In this document: piece after piece, positions 13,110 through 25,060 of the stretch
Numbering within the stretch: position 1 is the first letter of the stretch
Layout: every line of letters starts with the position of its first letter
DNA from: Aselliscus stoliczkanus
Lineage: Eukaryota; Chordata; Mammalia; Chiroptera; Hipposideridae
DNA: 64,000 nt
Direction of reading: 5' to 3'
Assembly: GCA_033961575.1 (NCBI GenBank)
Contig: CM066740.1
Location: 18,513,501-18,577,500, forward strand
Notes under the pieces: model-generated
What the model was told of the DNA's origin: nothing
The model's input: only the letters and a program-made list of their open reading frames with translations
The model's database searches: none
Program-made: the position numbers and the translations under genes

Positions 13110-14060
13110 AGTCTCTTTCCTTGCATTTGTCCTCTTTGTATCCTGTGTTTCTAGTGACTTTTCTCTTTTTTGTCATATTCCGTCTTGTCAGAAGCTTATG
13201 TAAGTTGCCTTTTCTAAGAATCAGCTTGGATTTTTTCTGTATTACTTTTATTGTTCATTTTATTAGTCATTATTTTTATCATCATTATTTCCTTCAATTT
13301 TCCTTGAGTGCATTCTACTCTTTTTCTTTTTTGAAACTTCAGCTGCATGCTTAGCTCTTTTATGTTCAGTATGTCTCATACTTTAATAAACGCCATTTTA
13401 AGCTATACATTTCCCAAAATTTGTCTGTAGCTACATTCCCTAAATTGTGATTGACAGTGTGTTTTGAATATTTTTAAATGATATTTCATGTTTTGTATTT
13501 TATTTCCTCTGAACCCACAAGTTAGTCAGAGTAAACTTTTTATTTCTAACTCTGTTTTTGATTTATCTTTTTTTTTAAATTTTTATATTTTTATGTTTTT
13601 GAGGGCAGTGACACTGGCCCTCATATGGGGGACCTGAACTGGGGCCGCTGGCTTCCCAAGCCAGTGCTTAATCACCATGCCACTCGGCTGGCCCTTTGGT
13701 TTATCTTTTTATTGTTGATTTTTCATTTATTTTTTGCATTAAGATTGGAGAACATGATAGATGTAATTTTGACTTTGCAAATAACTGATATCTCCTTATT
13801 GCCTAGTTGTAGTCAATTCTTGAATATATTTTAAGATATATGTATCCCATAAATGCATATGTGTGTATTGCACATCCCTCCTGATATTTGGTAAGCTTGA
13901 TCAAAAAATTTCCCAGAGATAGATATGTTTAAAATCTCCCCCATTAGCATTATGGATTTGTGAATTTCTAATTGTAATTCTTAGAGTTTTCCCTTTATAT
14001 TTGAGATCATTTTGGTAGATGCACAAAATCACATGATAATTATAAATTCTTAAGGGATTG
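13110..14060 (-). mobile_element. Antisense L1 ORF2 relic
   Basis: T-rich antisense sequence resembling L1 ORF2, including AAATCTCCCCCATTAGCATT (the pattern seen again as GAAGTCTCCAATGATTGTAG at 41584). A short SINE interrupts it at 13573-13695. Confidence 0.65.
13573..13695 (-). mobile_element. Short Rhin-1-like SINE
   Basis: Head-only SINE on the minus strand, flanked by TTGATTTATCTTTTT (13558-13572) and TTGGTTTATCTTTTT (13696-13710). Confidence 0.9.
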
Positions 14061-14075
14061 TTAACCCCTAGTGCT

Positions 14076-14462
14076 TGTTATAGACGAAATTGTGTGCCCC
14101 CTAAATTCTTTTGTTGAAATCATAACCCTTAGTACCACAAAATGTAACTATATTTGAAGGTAGAGCCTTTAAAGAGGTAAGGTAAAATGAGGTTATGTGG
14201 TTAAAAGCTAATCCAACTTGACTAGTATGCTTATAAAAAGAGATTCAGACACAGATATGTACATACAAAGAGGAAAGACCATGTAAGGACATAGTGAGAA
14301 GAAAGCCATATGCAAACCAAGGAGAGAGGCCTTAGAGGAAACCAAACCTGCCAACAACTTAACCTTTGACTTCTAGTGTCCAGAACTGTGGGAAAATAAA
14401 TTTCTGTGTTCAAGTCACACAGTCTGTGGCATTTTGTCATGGAAGCCCTAGCAAACTAATAC
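14076..14462 (+). mobile_element. MLT1-like MaLR LTR
   Basis: Starts near TTATAGACGAAATTGTGTGC and ends near CCTAGCAAACTAATACAG, with GGAAAATAAATTTCTGTG near the polyadenylation position. It matches the general MLT1/MaLR pattern, an old mammalian LTR. Confidence 0.78.
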
Positions 14463-14554
14463 AGTCTTTTTATCTTTTATTAATAATGCTATACTAGCTT
14501 CCTTTTGGTTTGTCAAGTATATTGTAAAGCTTGGTAAGAAAGAACAAATGTGTG

Positions 14555-14740
14555 GTTATTTATAGATGCCACAATATATAGATAGAAAGGTCTATGAAAT
14601 CATACAAAAATTCCTAGGATGAATAAGTAAATTTAGCAAGCTCTCAGGGTACAGTCAATATACAGAAATCATTTGTATTTCTATATACTAGCAACAAACA
14701 ATTGGATAATGAAATTTGAAAAAAAAAATAAAGTGAAGAT
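14555..14740 (+). mobile_element. L1 ORF2 fragment
   Basis: Contains TCAATATACAGAAATCATTT and TTTCTATATACTAGCAACAA, which are L1 ORF2 C-terminal-type sequences also found at about 20.91 kb. Heavily diverged. Confidence 0.65.
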
Positions 14741-15188
14741 GAAAAAACAGACAATTGCTTATACGAATCAGGAGTCACTGGATGAGGCTGATTAGAGAAA
14801 GAGTTTAAATACATCAGGGAAGTGAGCCCAGGATCCAGCTCTGGGGATCCCAACATATAGAGGTCAAGGGAAGACTTGACCAGCAAAGGAGACTGCCTGT
14901 TAGATAAAGGAACCAGAGAACATGGTGCCTCAGACTGAGAGAGGTAATTTGAACATCTGGGTTCATAGTTGTTGAGAGGTCATGAATGATATAGAGAAAT
15001 AACTATCACTATTGGCAGCATAGATGTCTTTGTTAATGTTGACTGAAGCCAAATTAAGTTGGGTTCTGGAGAGACTAGACCATAAGGAAATAAAGATAGC
15101 TACTGTAGGCAACTCTTTCAGAATGTTTTCTTGTCAAGTGGAGGACAGATATGGATTAGTAGCTGGAAGGGGACTGTGGAATCAAGAG

Positions 15189-15246
15189 AGGTCCTTCCTT
15201 CTTCCTTCCCTCCCTCCCTTCCTCTCCTCCTCCTCCTCCTCCTTCT
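15189..15246. repeat. Pyrimidine-rich CTT/CTC tract
   Basis: Runs of CTTCC, CCCTCC and CTCCTC on one strand, directly before the ERV fragment. It creates long spurious frames on both strands. Confidence 0.9.
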
Positions 15247-15257
15247 TGCCTGTGGGG

Positions 15258-16110
15258 CAAGGACCTCTGGGAGGACCTGTGGAGATGGGGCCAGAGCCCC
15301 GGTGCCACCGTGTACCACGTATCAGGCCATCGGCCATTGCAGGCGCCCGGCAATGATTGTGGCTCATGTCACTCATTCTTGGCACCCCCAAGGTCCGCTG
15401 CCATGGCTGCTTGGCTTCACAAGAAGCTAGGCCTTGTGGATGCCCTGACTATGGGGCTAGTGGCTGCCCGCTGGGGCTTACAGCTAATGAGAGCTGAGGC
15501 ACAACAAGCCATCCAGCAGTGTCCTTGGTTTGCAGAGCACCGCCCTCAGAGACGGCGTCTGCCCACCTCCCTGGGGTCCGTACATCGGGGGGCACGGCCC
15601 CTGCAAGAATGGCAGGTGGACAATATTGGGCCACTCCCTGCAGACCAGGGAGCCCGCTATGCCCTGACGTGGTAGGCACTGCCACTGGACTGAGCTTTGC
15701 TTACCCTGTGGCCCAGGCAGACCAACGACACATGCTCCTGGCCTTGGAGCACTTGTTGGCTGCCTATGGCTGGCCCTGGCTTATTGCCAGTGATCAGGGT
15801 ACCCACTTTACAGGTTCACAGGTTCAAACCTGGGCGAAGGACAATGATGTCCAGTGACAACTACACGTTCGTTACCGACCCCAAGCTGCCGGTTTGGTTG
15901 AACGCTTTAACGGGTTGCTGAAGGACAAGTTAAGGGTATTGGACCCCAGATGGAAACATTGGAAAAACCAGGTATCTGTAGCTGTTCGCCTGTTGAACGA
16001 GCAGCCATGGGAGACTGGTAAGGCCCCACTGGATAAGGTAACCAAGGGGCTCCCGTGACTTCTATGGGTCACGGGGACCAGGGACCCGGAGGTACAGCCC
16101 AGGCTAAAGT
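15258..16110 (+). pseudogene. Broken ERV pol: integrase domain
   Basis: This is an endogenous-retrovirus integrase relic. The N-terminal zinc-finger region lies in frame 1 around 15400-15540, and some of its HHCC residues appear substituted. The catalytic core has its first aspartate at 15619 (context QVDNIG), the second at 15792 (SDQGTHF) and the glutamate at 15900 (VERFNG). The 35-residue gap between the last two is the canonical D35E spacing. A one-base frameshift near 15670 moves the reading from frame 1 to frame 3, and a TGA at 15855 interrupts it again. No reverse transcriptase, protease or gag was seen upstream, where a pyrimidine-rich tract begins the element. It cannot make an intact protein. 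I did not assign a retroviral genus. Confidence 0.85.
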
Positions 16111-16479
16111 GGGGGATGGTAGTCCTATCTGTTCCATCCATGGTAGCCCCCAGTCGGACGCAGGAATGGATCTGGATTTGTCAGGCCCACGTCACCCAAA
16201 GGCCGTGGGTTGCCCTGCTTGAGCCCTGGGAACAGGGTCTAGAGAAGGGCCTGGAGGTTAAACCCTGGCTTGGGCGCTGGCCCTTCATGGTACAAGCGAC
16301 TTTACCAGCCAAGGCAAGCATGTCCCTTTTACGAGGGAACCCTGTGCTATGCCTTTGGCCCATACGCTGTACACAGTGGTCCGAACCCCTGGCCCCTACC
16401 GACACCCCACGGAGCACAGATGTGGTACCACTGACCAGGAGCTGTCCCTATCCCAGCTACAGTGCTCTCACAGGATGAG

Positions 16480-17710
16480 CACATAGTCTGTGCTTTGCCA
16501 GAAAGCCGTGACTTACTCTTGGTCTCTTTATCGGCTCTGTGATACCACCCAAGTTAGAGACCGGAAACAGCGTTCTATCCTGGGTGCACACCTTTGCCTG
16601 GGTGCACAATGCCTCGCACTGCTGGGTGTGCACAGAGTGGCCAGTGGAGACCGCTGAAGGACTGCCCTGGCAAGTTGCCCCGCCACTGGTACCAACTGGA
16701 CAGACCTCCAGCGCTGGGACTAGAACAGTCCTGAGGGGAATACTCGCCGCCATGCTGTCGAAACCCTCTTGTGGAAACAACACCCCAGTGACCCCCCTCT
16801 CCTCAGCAAGGCTGTGGACAATGGCTGGGGATGGTTGGTGGGGAGTCATGTGACATTGTCCACAATGCTCCTCGTGTCGAGCAATGACACCCACGGTTCC
16901 AAACCGTTCGGTGGGCTGGTTACCTGAGGAGCTCTGCCTCAATGTTACTGTTGTAACGGATCCTACTCTCTGGTGGGATGGACACTGTATAGTGGGGATG
17001 AAGCCCACTGATTTCCTACCAGGTGATGCTCTCTGGGTTTGTGGCTGTTACGGCTGGCCATATCTGCTGGCCTGATAGACAGGCCACTGCACTTGGAGGC
17101 GCCTCTTTATTCACGGTCACCTCCTGCCCACATTGCCCCAGAGGCCAGCCAATTGGGACCCAGTTTACCATCGTTGGCACCAGGAAAAGCGGGTAGCCTG
17201 GTGGTTTTACCCCTTAGCCATCTTGTTGCCCAGCGGGTAGAGCTACAGGTGGAAGCCCTTGCCCAACACGTTGCAAATGCTCTGAACGTCATATGTACCT
17301 CTTTAGCCCTGCTCCTTGACGAAACAACCCAGATGAGAAAGGTGGTCCTGCAGAACAGGATGGCCCTAGAGCTGTTAACAGCTGCTCAGCGGGGTACATG
17401 TACCCTCTTGCATGTTGAATGCTGTGTTTACAGCCCGGACCACCAACAAAAGGTATAGGAGGCCTGGCAGGAAATAGATACCCAGGTCTCGGTGATCCAG
17501 GCCCTGCAGGACGATCCCCTTACACATTGGTGGAACTCCCTTGGCCCTTCATGGTGGTGGGTAGGCCTTATCTTGGCAGGTATCGCGGTTTGCCTCATGG
17601 TCCTCTGTTGCTCTATGTATCGCTGTTGTGGCCTTTGTGCACAGGGACACGCTGTTTGGGTCAAGTCCCGAATGCCACCCTGCAGAGGGTGGACTGACAG
17701 GGCCCAGGCG
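16480..17710 (+). pseudogene. Broken ERV env, gamma-type SU/TM organisation
   Basis: The surface-subunit part has a CWVC motif at 16620-16631, the CXXC type that pairs with a CX6CC transmembrane subunit. The transmembrane subunit reads in frame 2 from about 17200. It has a heptad-repeat region, an LQNR-type immunosuppressive-domain-like stretch (17348-17398), CX6CC (cysteines at 17399, 17420 and 17423), and a hydrophobic membrane span at about 17561-17620 followed by a short Cys-rich tail. A TAG stop at 17456 sits between CX6CC and the membrane span. The SU and TM parts are in different frames, with at least one shift near 17190-17220 just after a basic cleavage-like stretch. The gene is broken in several places, and the 5' end of env is not clear. 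Confidence 0.85.
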
Positions 17711-18025
17711 CGTTCAGGCATGCACGAGCGGAGGTCCTGGGCATGGGGCATGGGCTGTCCAGATGTGCGCAGGCTGACATAGGGACCTTGGCCCTGCTGG
17801 ACCGATATTGACTCCAGTTACATAAGCTCTTTATGCAAGCATGGCTTGCACCTGCGGGAGGAAGCATGTGCACTCCCATGAGCTCTCCTCCCCACAAACC
17901 TCTATGTAATGGTTGCTGTTGCTGATTAAAAATGCTAGCTCCTCCTCATGTCGGCTCCATGTGCCTTTTTTACGTTGGGCCTCTCAGTGCTGAAACCGCA
18001 CCTGCAAACCCCTGGCGAGGACACA
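17694..18025 (+). mobile_element. 3' LTR of the 15-18 kb ERV
   Basis: The sequence after the env frame begins TGACAGGG and has an ATTAAA polyadenylation signal at 17925-17930 followed by a GT/TC-rich stretch. It ends near GGCGAGGACA. The length of about 330 bp is short for an LTR but plausible. Exact ends are uncertain because no matching 5' LTR or clear target duplication was found; the 5' half of the provirus is missing. Confidence 0.55.
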
Positions 18026-19472
18026 TGTGAACTAGTATTTAGGAGGGGAGGGAAGTAAACACACCAGGGAGACAAGGTCAAATTGTTGAGGAATATTGAG
18101 TTTGAAATTTATGGTCATGGAATTAAAGTGAAACCAGTCACTGTTCGGCTGCTTTGGTGCAGGAAGGAAGTAGTTGGATTGTTTGGGCTTAATTAGGGGT
18201 AGTATTTTGATGGGCAAGTAGGACACAAGGAGAGGAAATCCAGGGAGGTAAAGGTAAGGAAGTGAATATCATGACTTGGGATCCAAGCTGTTTAAGAAGC
18301 CATAAGAAAATGTATGATGAAAGTCTTTCCACTGTCCATAAACTGCAGGTTTTAATGAGGTAGAAGTGATGTTGAAATAGAAGTATTAGAGCAGGTAAGC
18401 TGTGGGTTCTGGATACAGTGAGGTGCTTGGAATTATTATTTCAGAGGCGATGCAGATATTAGTGGGGACAAGAAGACATGATCATGGGAAAGGGTGATAA
18501 GGTGAGGTGAAAATGTCATAGTAGATGCACCAGGTACTAAACCAGTGTCTCTCAGCTTCAAACTCACCTTCTGTACTTTCCCTTGTGATTCTAGGTGCTA
18601 GGGTTGGGACTTTGCAAATCAGTTTTGCTTTGCTAGATGGCTCCCTGTTATACTCTGCCAATAGGGTAGTCCAGAATAAAACTACAAGCTGGAGGAGGAA
18701 GAAGGTGTTTGCTTCTTCCTGCCTGTTTCCTGTTTCTATCAATATTACCCCAGCAGTGTTTCTTCACACAGGCAGTGGTTCCTTCCCATAGCAGCAGTGG
18801 AGTGCTGCTTGAATTTCTATAACACTCGCAAAAACAGCTTTATTGAGCCTATCTCAGAGACACAGCACCAGCCAAGCAGGACTGCTCTTCAGCCCTGCAG
18901 ACCCTCCTCTGAGGGTCTGATTTCAACAATCCTAGCCTCCTCCCTTCCTGCCACCCCAGTCCTAGGGGTGGTAGCTGCCTACTGCCATTGTTGTCTCTGT
19001 AATACTTTAGTGTTCTCCTTTTGCCCTGTCAGTTACCTCGTTAAGAACTTTATACCTAGCTAACAATTCTTCATATTAACTCTATTCAAATAACTGGCAT
19101 GGTTCCTGTTTCCTGACTGGTCTCTGATCAGCCCAGAATGTGAGACTGTCGAGAAAGAGATGAACACTTGGATGTTGAAATCAACAAGAGTGATGATAAG
19201 AATAAGGGTGAAGAGAAAGGCAGTGATTCAGAAGTGAAAGTTATCATGAACATGAGGGGTTGAATGTGGCAAGAACAGTGCCATTAGGTACCAAAGTCTG
19301 ATATATCCTGTATACTTACATATTTAACTTATGCCCTTCCCACCCCCAATTTAGGCTTAAAAATCACTGCACTTAAAATCCACCAAGTTCTTTTCGTAGG
19401 GGTACTTTATTGACATCTTTTTCTCCCACCCGGTAACAATTATGTTAACATCAAGTCTCCAGATTAACATTT
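18026..19472. other. Intergenic, nothing recognised
   Basis: Short open frames on both strands around 18.48-19.06 kb have no recognisable similarity. Confidence 0.5.
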
Positions 19473-19765
19473 CTTTTTCAAAGTGTAGTCTGAAGATTAT
19501 TTACATCCAAATCTACTAGAATGCTTGTTAAATGTGCAGATTCCTGGACTACAGAGCAGATGGGTAGACTCAGAATTTGAGAATCACTTCTCAAGTAGCT
19601 TGATTTTAGTGCTCAAACCAGGACAGTTCTGAGAAACTTGAGATGGTTGGTCACCCCAATGACCAACCGAATCAAAATCTCAAGGGATAGGACAGATATC
19701 TGCATTTTGAACAAGCACTTCAGGTGATTCTCAGGCATGTGACATGAGAACAGCTACTCTGGGTA
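19473..19765. mobile_element. hAT-like (MER5/MER20-type) fragment
   Basis: AAGTGTAGTCTGAAGATTAT, GAATGCTTGTTAAATGTGC and CTTCAGGTGATTCTCAGGC follow the pattern of small hAT elements. The two parts are separated by about 100 bases. Confidence 0.6.
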
Positions 19766-20064
19766 TTGGGCTTGACCGTCTGTGCAGACTTCTTTTCTTC
19801 CAGGTTTTGTGTTACCCCCATATTGGGAAGCCTTCCTGACTGAGGTGGAATGTCTCATTTGCTTGTCGTGGAACACTTGGAAATCCTAGCGATCTTCCCT
19901 GCTACTGATAAACCTTCAGCATAAAATGTGAATCATACATCCTTTGCTCCCTTCCCTTGGTCCTTAGAACAAGAGGTACCACTTATGCTTGTTCATGGTA
20001 GTGTGGGCTGGCCAAATATAGTAGGGGCATTTTCTTCCCCCCAAGTACCACTGGCACACATCCA

Positions 20065-20400
20065 GTGTATCAGTCAGCTTGGGCAGCCATAAGTAAATAA
20101 CGTAGATTGGGTGGTTAAACAACAGAAATGTATTTCCTCACAGTTCTAGAGGTCGGGAAGTCCAAGATCAAGGTGCCAGCTGATTCAGCTTCTGGTGAGA
20201 GTTTTCTTCCTGGCCGGTAGACAGCCACCTTCTCTCTGCTCGGAGGGAGGGAAGGAGGGAGACATCTTTCTCTTATAATGTCACAGTTCCATCAGATTAA
20301 GGCCCTACTCTTATGACCTCATTCAACCTCAATTACCTCCTAAAGACCTTATCTGCAGATATATTGGGGGTTAGGAACACAATTCAGTCCATAGCACCTG
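20065..20400 (-). mobile_element. MLT1-like MaLR LTR, antisense
   Basis: Runs from TGTATCAGTCAGCTTGGGC through GGTTAAACAACAGAAATG to CACAATTCAGTCCATAGCA. This is the reverse complement pattern of MLT1-type LTRs. Confidence 0.78.
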
Positions 20401-20749
20401 ACAAAATAGTACCAGTTTGCAGCTGCCCTACATGATGCTGCCATGATTAAAAAACATAAAGTGCTTGCTCATTAATCCCCATGAGAAGTGCTAAACTTTT
20501 CTCCCTTTTTTAATAACTACATCTGTTGACACCTACCTGACATTGTGAATAATGAGCATGTGCCAGACATTCCAGTCATCAAGACAGAGGGAGAGGACAA
20601 AATGGGCTGGATGGGAGCTTTGCTATTTACCAGAATCTAAAGTAAAGCAAGAAAAATTTAGGAACTTCAAACATTTTAAATGACCCTCTTACTCGTATTC
20701 AGCATTTTACTGGGATATTGAGCCACTGGAGTAAAGCAAGAAAAAGAAA

Positions 20750-22880
20750 TTAAAAGGCATATCAATTGGAAAAGAGGCAATGAAACTGTCTCTATCTGTA
20801 GGTGACATGACTGTATATTGTATTTAGAAAATCTCTAGAAATTTCCCAAAAAACTCCTGGGACTAATCAGGAAGTTCAGCAAGGTCCCCGGATAACAGAG
20901 CAACATACAAAAGTCAATTGCATTTCTATATATTGTAGTAACAGTGAACTTATAGAAGCTGAGATTAAAAACCATTCACAGTATCATTGTAAAAATACTA
21001 TTTATAATTGCTCCAAAGAAAATGAATAGTTAAGTATACACTTAAAAACATGCACAGGACCTATATGCTGACAATTACAAAATGCTGATGGAAAGAATCA
21101 AAGAAGATATAAATAAATGGGGAGACATAAGTTGATTGTGTACTGGAAGAATCAATATAGTAAGTATATCAATTCTCCCCCAATTAATCTAGAGGTTTAA
21201 TGCGCTTCCTATCAAAATTCTAGCAAGGTTTTATGTAGATATACGCAAGCTTACTCTTAAATTTATATAGAAAGACACAGACCCTAGAGTAGCTAAAACA
21301 ATCCTGATAAATAAAGTGGGAGGAGTAAGCCTATCTGATACTAAGGCCTGACTGTATACCTACAGTATGAAGACAGTGATGTTGATGGAGAGATGGACAG
21401 AACAGAGAACCCAGAAGTAGATCCACACAGACATGCTCAACTGACTTTTGATGAAGATGCAAAAGCTATTCAATGAAGGAGGGTCAGCCTTTTCATCAAG
21501 TGGTGCTTAAGCAACTGGATATATGGGGGGGACCATGAACCTTGACCTAAATTTTGTACCTGATACGAAAATAAATGCAAAATGTATCAACAGATTTGAG
21601 TGTAAAGCTATAAATGTTTTAGAAAAAAAATGATGAATTGAATCTCCTCAAAACTGAAAACTTGGGCTTTGTGAAATCACATGGGAAGAGGGTGCAAAGA
21701 AACTAAAGACTGACAGAAAATATTTGCAAACCACATGTCTGACAAAGAACTAGTATCTAGAACATTAAAAAGAATCTTCAAAAGTCAACAGTAAATAAAC
21801 AAACAATGCAATTAGAAAATGGGCAAAAGACACAACAAACAGACATTTTATCAAAGAGGATATGAAGATGGCAAATAGACACATGAAAAGATGTTCAACA
21901 TCATTAGCCATCAGGGAAATAAATGAAAATGAAAATGACACTGAGATATTACTACATACCTGTCAGAATGGTTAAAATAAAAAATAGCCACAACACCAAA
22001 TACAGGAGAGGATGGAGCAGGATACTAGGTCCTGGAGAGGAGACTGGATCACTCACACACTTGCTGGTGGGTGAAATGTGAAATGGTACCGCCATTCCGG
22101 AAAACCATTTGACAGTTTCATATGAAACTAAACTCGAGTCTACCATATGACCCAGAAAGTGCACTTATGGGCATTTATTCCAGAGAAATGAAATTACATG
22201 TACACCGATGTTCCTAGCAGCCTAAACTATAATTCCCCCAAACTGGAATTGGCCCAGATGTCTTTCTACAGGTGAATGGGTAAAACCTGTGATACATCTA
22301 TACCGTGGAACACTATTAGGCAATAAAAAGGAATGGACTACTTTACAGATAAAGTACTTGAATGAATCACCAGAGTGTTATGCCAAGATTAAAAGCCAGT
22401 TCCAAAAGATAACAGACTATTGTCCAAAAGGTTATGTAACATTTTTGAAATTGTAAAATGTTAGAAATGGAAACATATTAGTGGTTAGCAGGGGTTGTGG
22501 AAGGAGGTGGGCGGGTGGGAGAGGGTATGGTTGTATTATAATACAAGGGCAAGGGGAAGGATTCTTGTAATGTTGGAACTGTGCCGAATCTTGACTGCGG
22601 TGGGTGGTGCGTGTGCACATCTACACATGTGAAAAAATTGTGTAGAACTAAATAAACATGTGCAAGTCAAACTAGAGAAATCCCAACTGGTTGGTGAATT
22701 GTATCAATGTCACTATCCTGGGTAGGACAGTGTACTATTGTTTCACAAAATGTTACTATGGGGGGAAACTGGGCAAAATGTACACAGAATCTCTCAGTAT
22801 TCTCAGTATTCTTTCTTACAACTGCATGTGTGAATATACAGTGATCTCAATAAATTCTTCAACTAAAAATGACACTTTTA
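20750..22880 (+). mobile_element. L1 ORF2 end and 3'UTR relic
   Basis: The ORF2 C-terminal part (about 20.8-22.1 kb, with many stops) is followed by 3'UTR sequence such as TACCATATGACCCAGAAAGT and GGAACACTATTAGGCAATAA. It ends near a 3'-terminal stretch at 22.86 kb. It is the longest sense L1 piece in the window and is inactive. Confidence 0.85.
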
Positions 22881-24609
22881 GAAATGTATGTCAACCTTAT
22901 TTCTGTCCCCAGAGAGGACAAAAGTAGAAACAATCTACTTAATGATGGGCTCTTTGCCACAGGACCACACCCACTAAGTCGCTTTGTCATTTATTTTCGG
23001 CTGGAATGTGGGGGTAGGGTGAGTTTCTAAAGCTTAGAGATCTACAGTGATTGTGAAATGCCAGCTGAAGTATGAAACAACCAAGTTACCTTGCAGTCGT
23101 GTTGCTGGAGAGAATTGAGATCAGGATGCTGCAACAGGCAGAAGCTGTTAGCACAAAGGCCTTCTCACCCCCAGGGTTTCAGTTAACAGATTTCATGAGG
23201 ATTAAAGGCACATAAACACTTTCAGGCAGTCACAGTTTTGTCCAAAAGTTAATAAACTTCAGATACTGCTAATATTAGTATGTGACTTTACCTAGCCTAT
23301 TTCAATAGTTGTTTTTTTGTTGTGTGTTTTTTTTATCTTAAGGGAAGAGTAGAAATTATAAATTTATGATTGTCAAATAATTGGTTTGCTTGTATTGCCT
23401 TTTCTTTCAACCTTATGCTAAATTTCCCCTTTGGCTATAAGGTAGACAATGCTTTATATTCGCTCAGAATGTGGTTTTTAGTCTATGAGTATCATCCTAG
23501 GCACTAATAGTCAATGAACATGAGCAGTTTCTAAAAAATTAGAATTATTATTATTATTTATTATTATCTTGTTTTCTGTTTAATTGTTTTTAATTTTCTT
23601 TTTACTTTGGGAAGCATGTTTCAAGTTTCAACTATAATAGACGGTCTGGGTCATCACATACCCCAACTTTCCAAAAGAATTGCAAAAATATGATGCCTCC
23701 TTACATAAGAAATCCTCCCAGCCTTTCCGAAACTCTTCGGAGAACTATAAGGTCTGGTATATAAAATGCTTGACAGTTTTAGAGTGGGAAGAAAGTGAAG
23801 AGGAAAGATGGAGTGAACAAATGTAGAAAAGAGGCAGGGGAGCTGACATGGTGCTTTTCTTAAAAAACGAAATTACTCAAAAAATAAGATTTCAGTTTAT
23901 TTGGTCAGCACTGAATTGAAACAGTTCACCTCCTGTTTATAAGAGGAGTGTGACAAGGCTGTGCTTGCAAAATGGCATTCTGTAACAAGCCATATTTAAC
24001 ACGCTTTCTGAGTAGATGACATCTTGTTCATATTTCACATACAGACATGATTTGCTTGGGAAATAACGGTCAGAAATGCCCACGCCTGTTGCCCTCCATT
24101 TCCTGAGCCCAACTTGGAATTTACAGTTATCGGTTTCATTACATAGTCTTAAGATTAGACCTTGAGTTTTATGTTGTCAGAAATTTCCCAGGGCTGGGCT
24201 ACAGTTAGCAAGGTCAGGAGCTCATTTGGACTTAAAGGCTATAAAAGAATCCAGACATGATAAGTAGGTCAGAACTGAAAGCTGTTAAAGACATGGTGAT
24301 TGGATTATCAGTTGCCAGTAACCATCTGGGAGTTTAGCCAGATGGAAGAGTTTGGAAAAGAGAGACAGGGCGTGTGTACTGGAGAATAGACTCTTTATAT
24401 AAGAATTCAGGGACACCTGCTAAAAGTGGCCTATAAAAGAAAAATAATTTCAGAAACAAATGGGGAGAAGATATCAGAATCCCAGGCACAGTAAATAAGT
24501 AGGTTGGGATGATATAGTACATAAAGAACTTAGTTCCAGTTTGTAAAGTTCGAATTTCTTTTCTTACCCACAAGCTACCTGAAAAAGGCAAAGAGGTGAA
24601 AGTACTATA
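22881..24609. other. Intergenic, nothing recognised
   Basis: Has a TTA-repeat near 23.55 kb. No gene or clear repeat family. Confidence 0.5.
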
Positions 24610-24835
24610 TCTTTAACTTTCTAGTCTACCTATCTGGGTTCCAGTTTGGCTCTGCGGGGTCACTGCAACAAGTTTCTTAAACCCTCAAAGCCTCAGTGTT
24701 CTCATCTGAACAATGAGGGCAGTATTCTGTATATCAATCAACACGTTTGTGGTGATGACTGAGTGAAATCATGCATAAACCATTCCCGGAACATGATTAG
24801 TGTTCAATAAATGGGAGGATTATTACTATTACTAT
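24610..24835 (+). mobile_element. MIR SINE, nearly full length
   Basis: Core CCTCAGTGTTCTCATCTGAA and end AGTGTTCAATAAATGGGAGG then ATTATTACTATTACT. Confidence 0.82.
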
Positions 24836-24924
24836 TCTTTACAAGTGTCCACCACTCTAGGCTTCGCAAAAACACAATCACGTCTGATACTGCATATTCA
24901 TTTTTGTAAGAATGCTATTGTGTG

Positions 24925-25020
24925 GATTGGGCAGGTATGCAGTATCCTCATTTCACAGATGAGAAAAATGAACCTCAATGTTTAGTCTCTAGGTCACCCA
25001 ACTGGTGAGCAGTCAACCTT
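24925..25020 (-). mobile_element. MIR fragment
   Basis: TATCCTCATTTCACAGATGA and AGGTCACCCAACTGGTGAGC are the complement of the MIR core. Confidence 0.78.
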
Positions 25021-25060
25021 GGATTATAACCACAGAGGTTCTTTCTTTCTTTCTTTTTTA

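Noticed and set aside
15024..15430. Several overlapping open frames on both strands
   Set aside because: They arise from the pyrimidine-rich tract at 15189-15246 and the start of the ERV relic.
16539..17782. Domesticated (syncytin-like) env gene
   Set aside because: CWVC and CX6CC are present, but SU and TM lie in different frames and a TAG sits before the membrane span, so there is no intact reading frame to be conserved.
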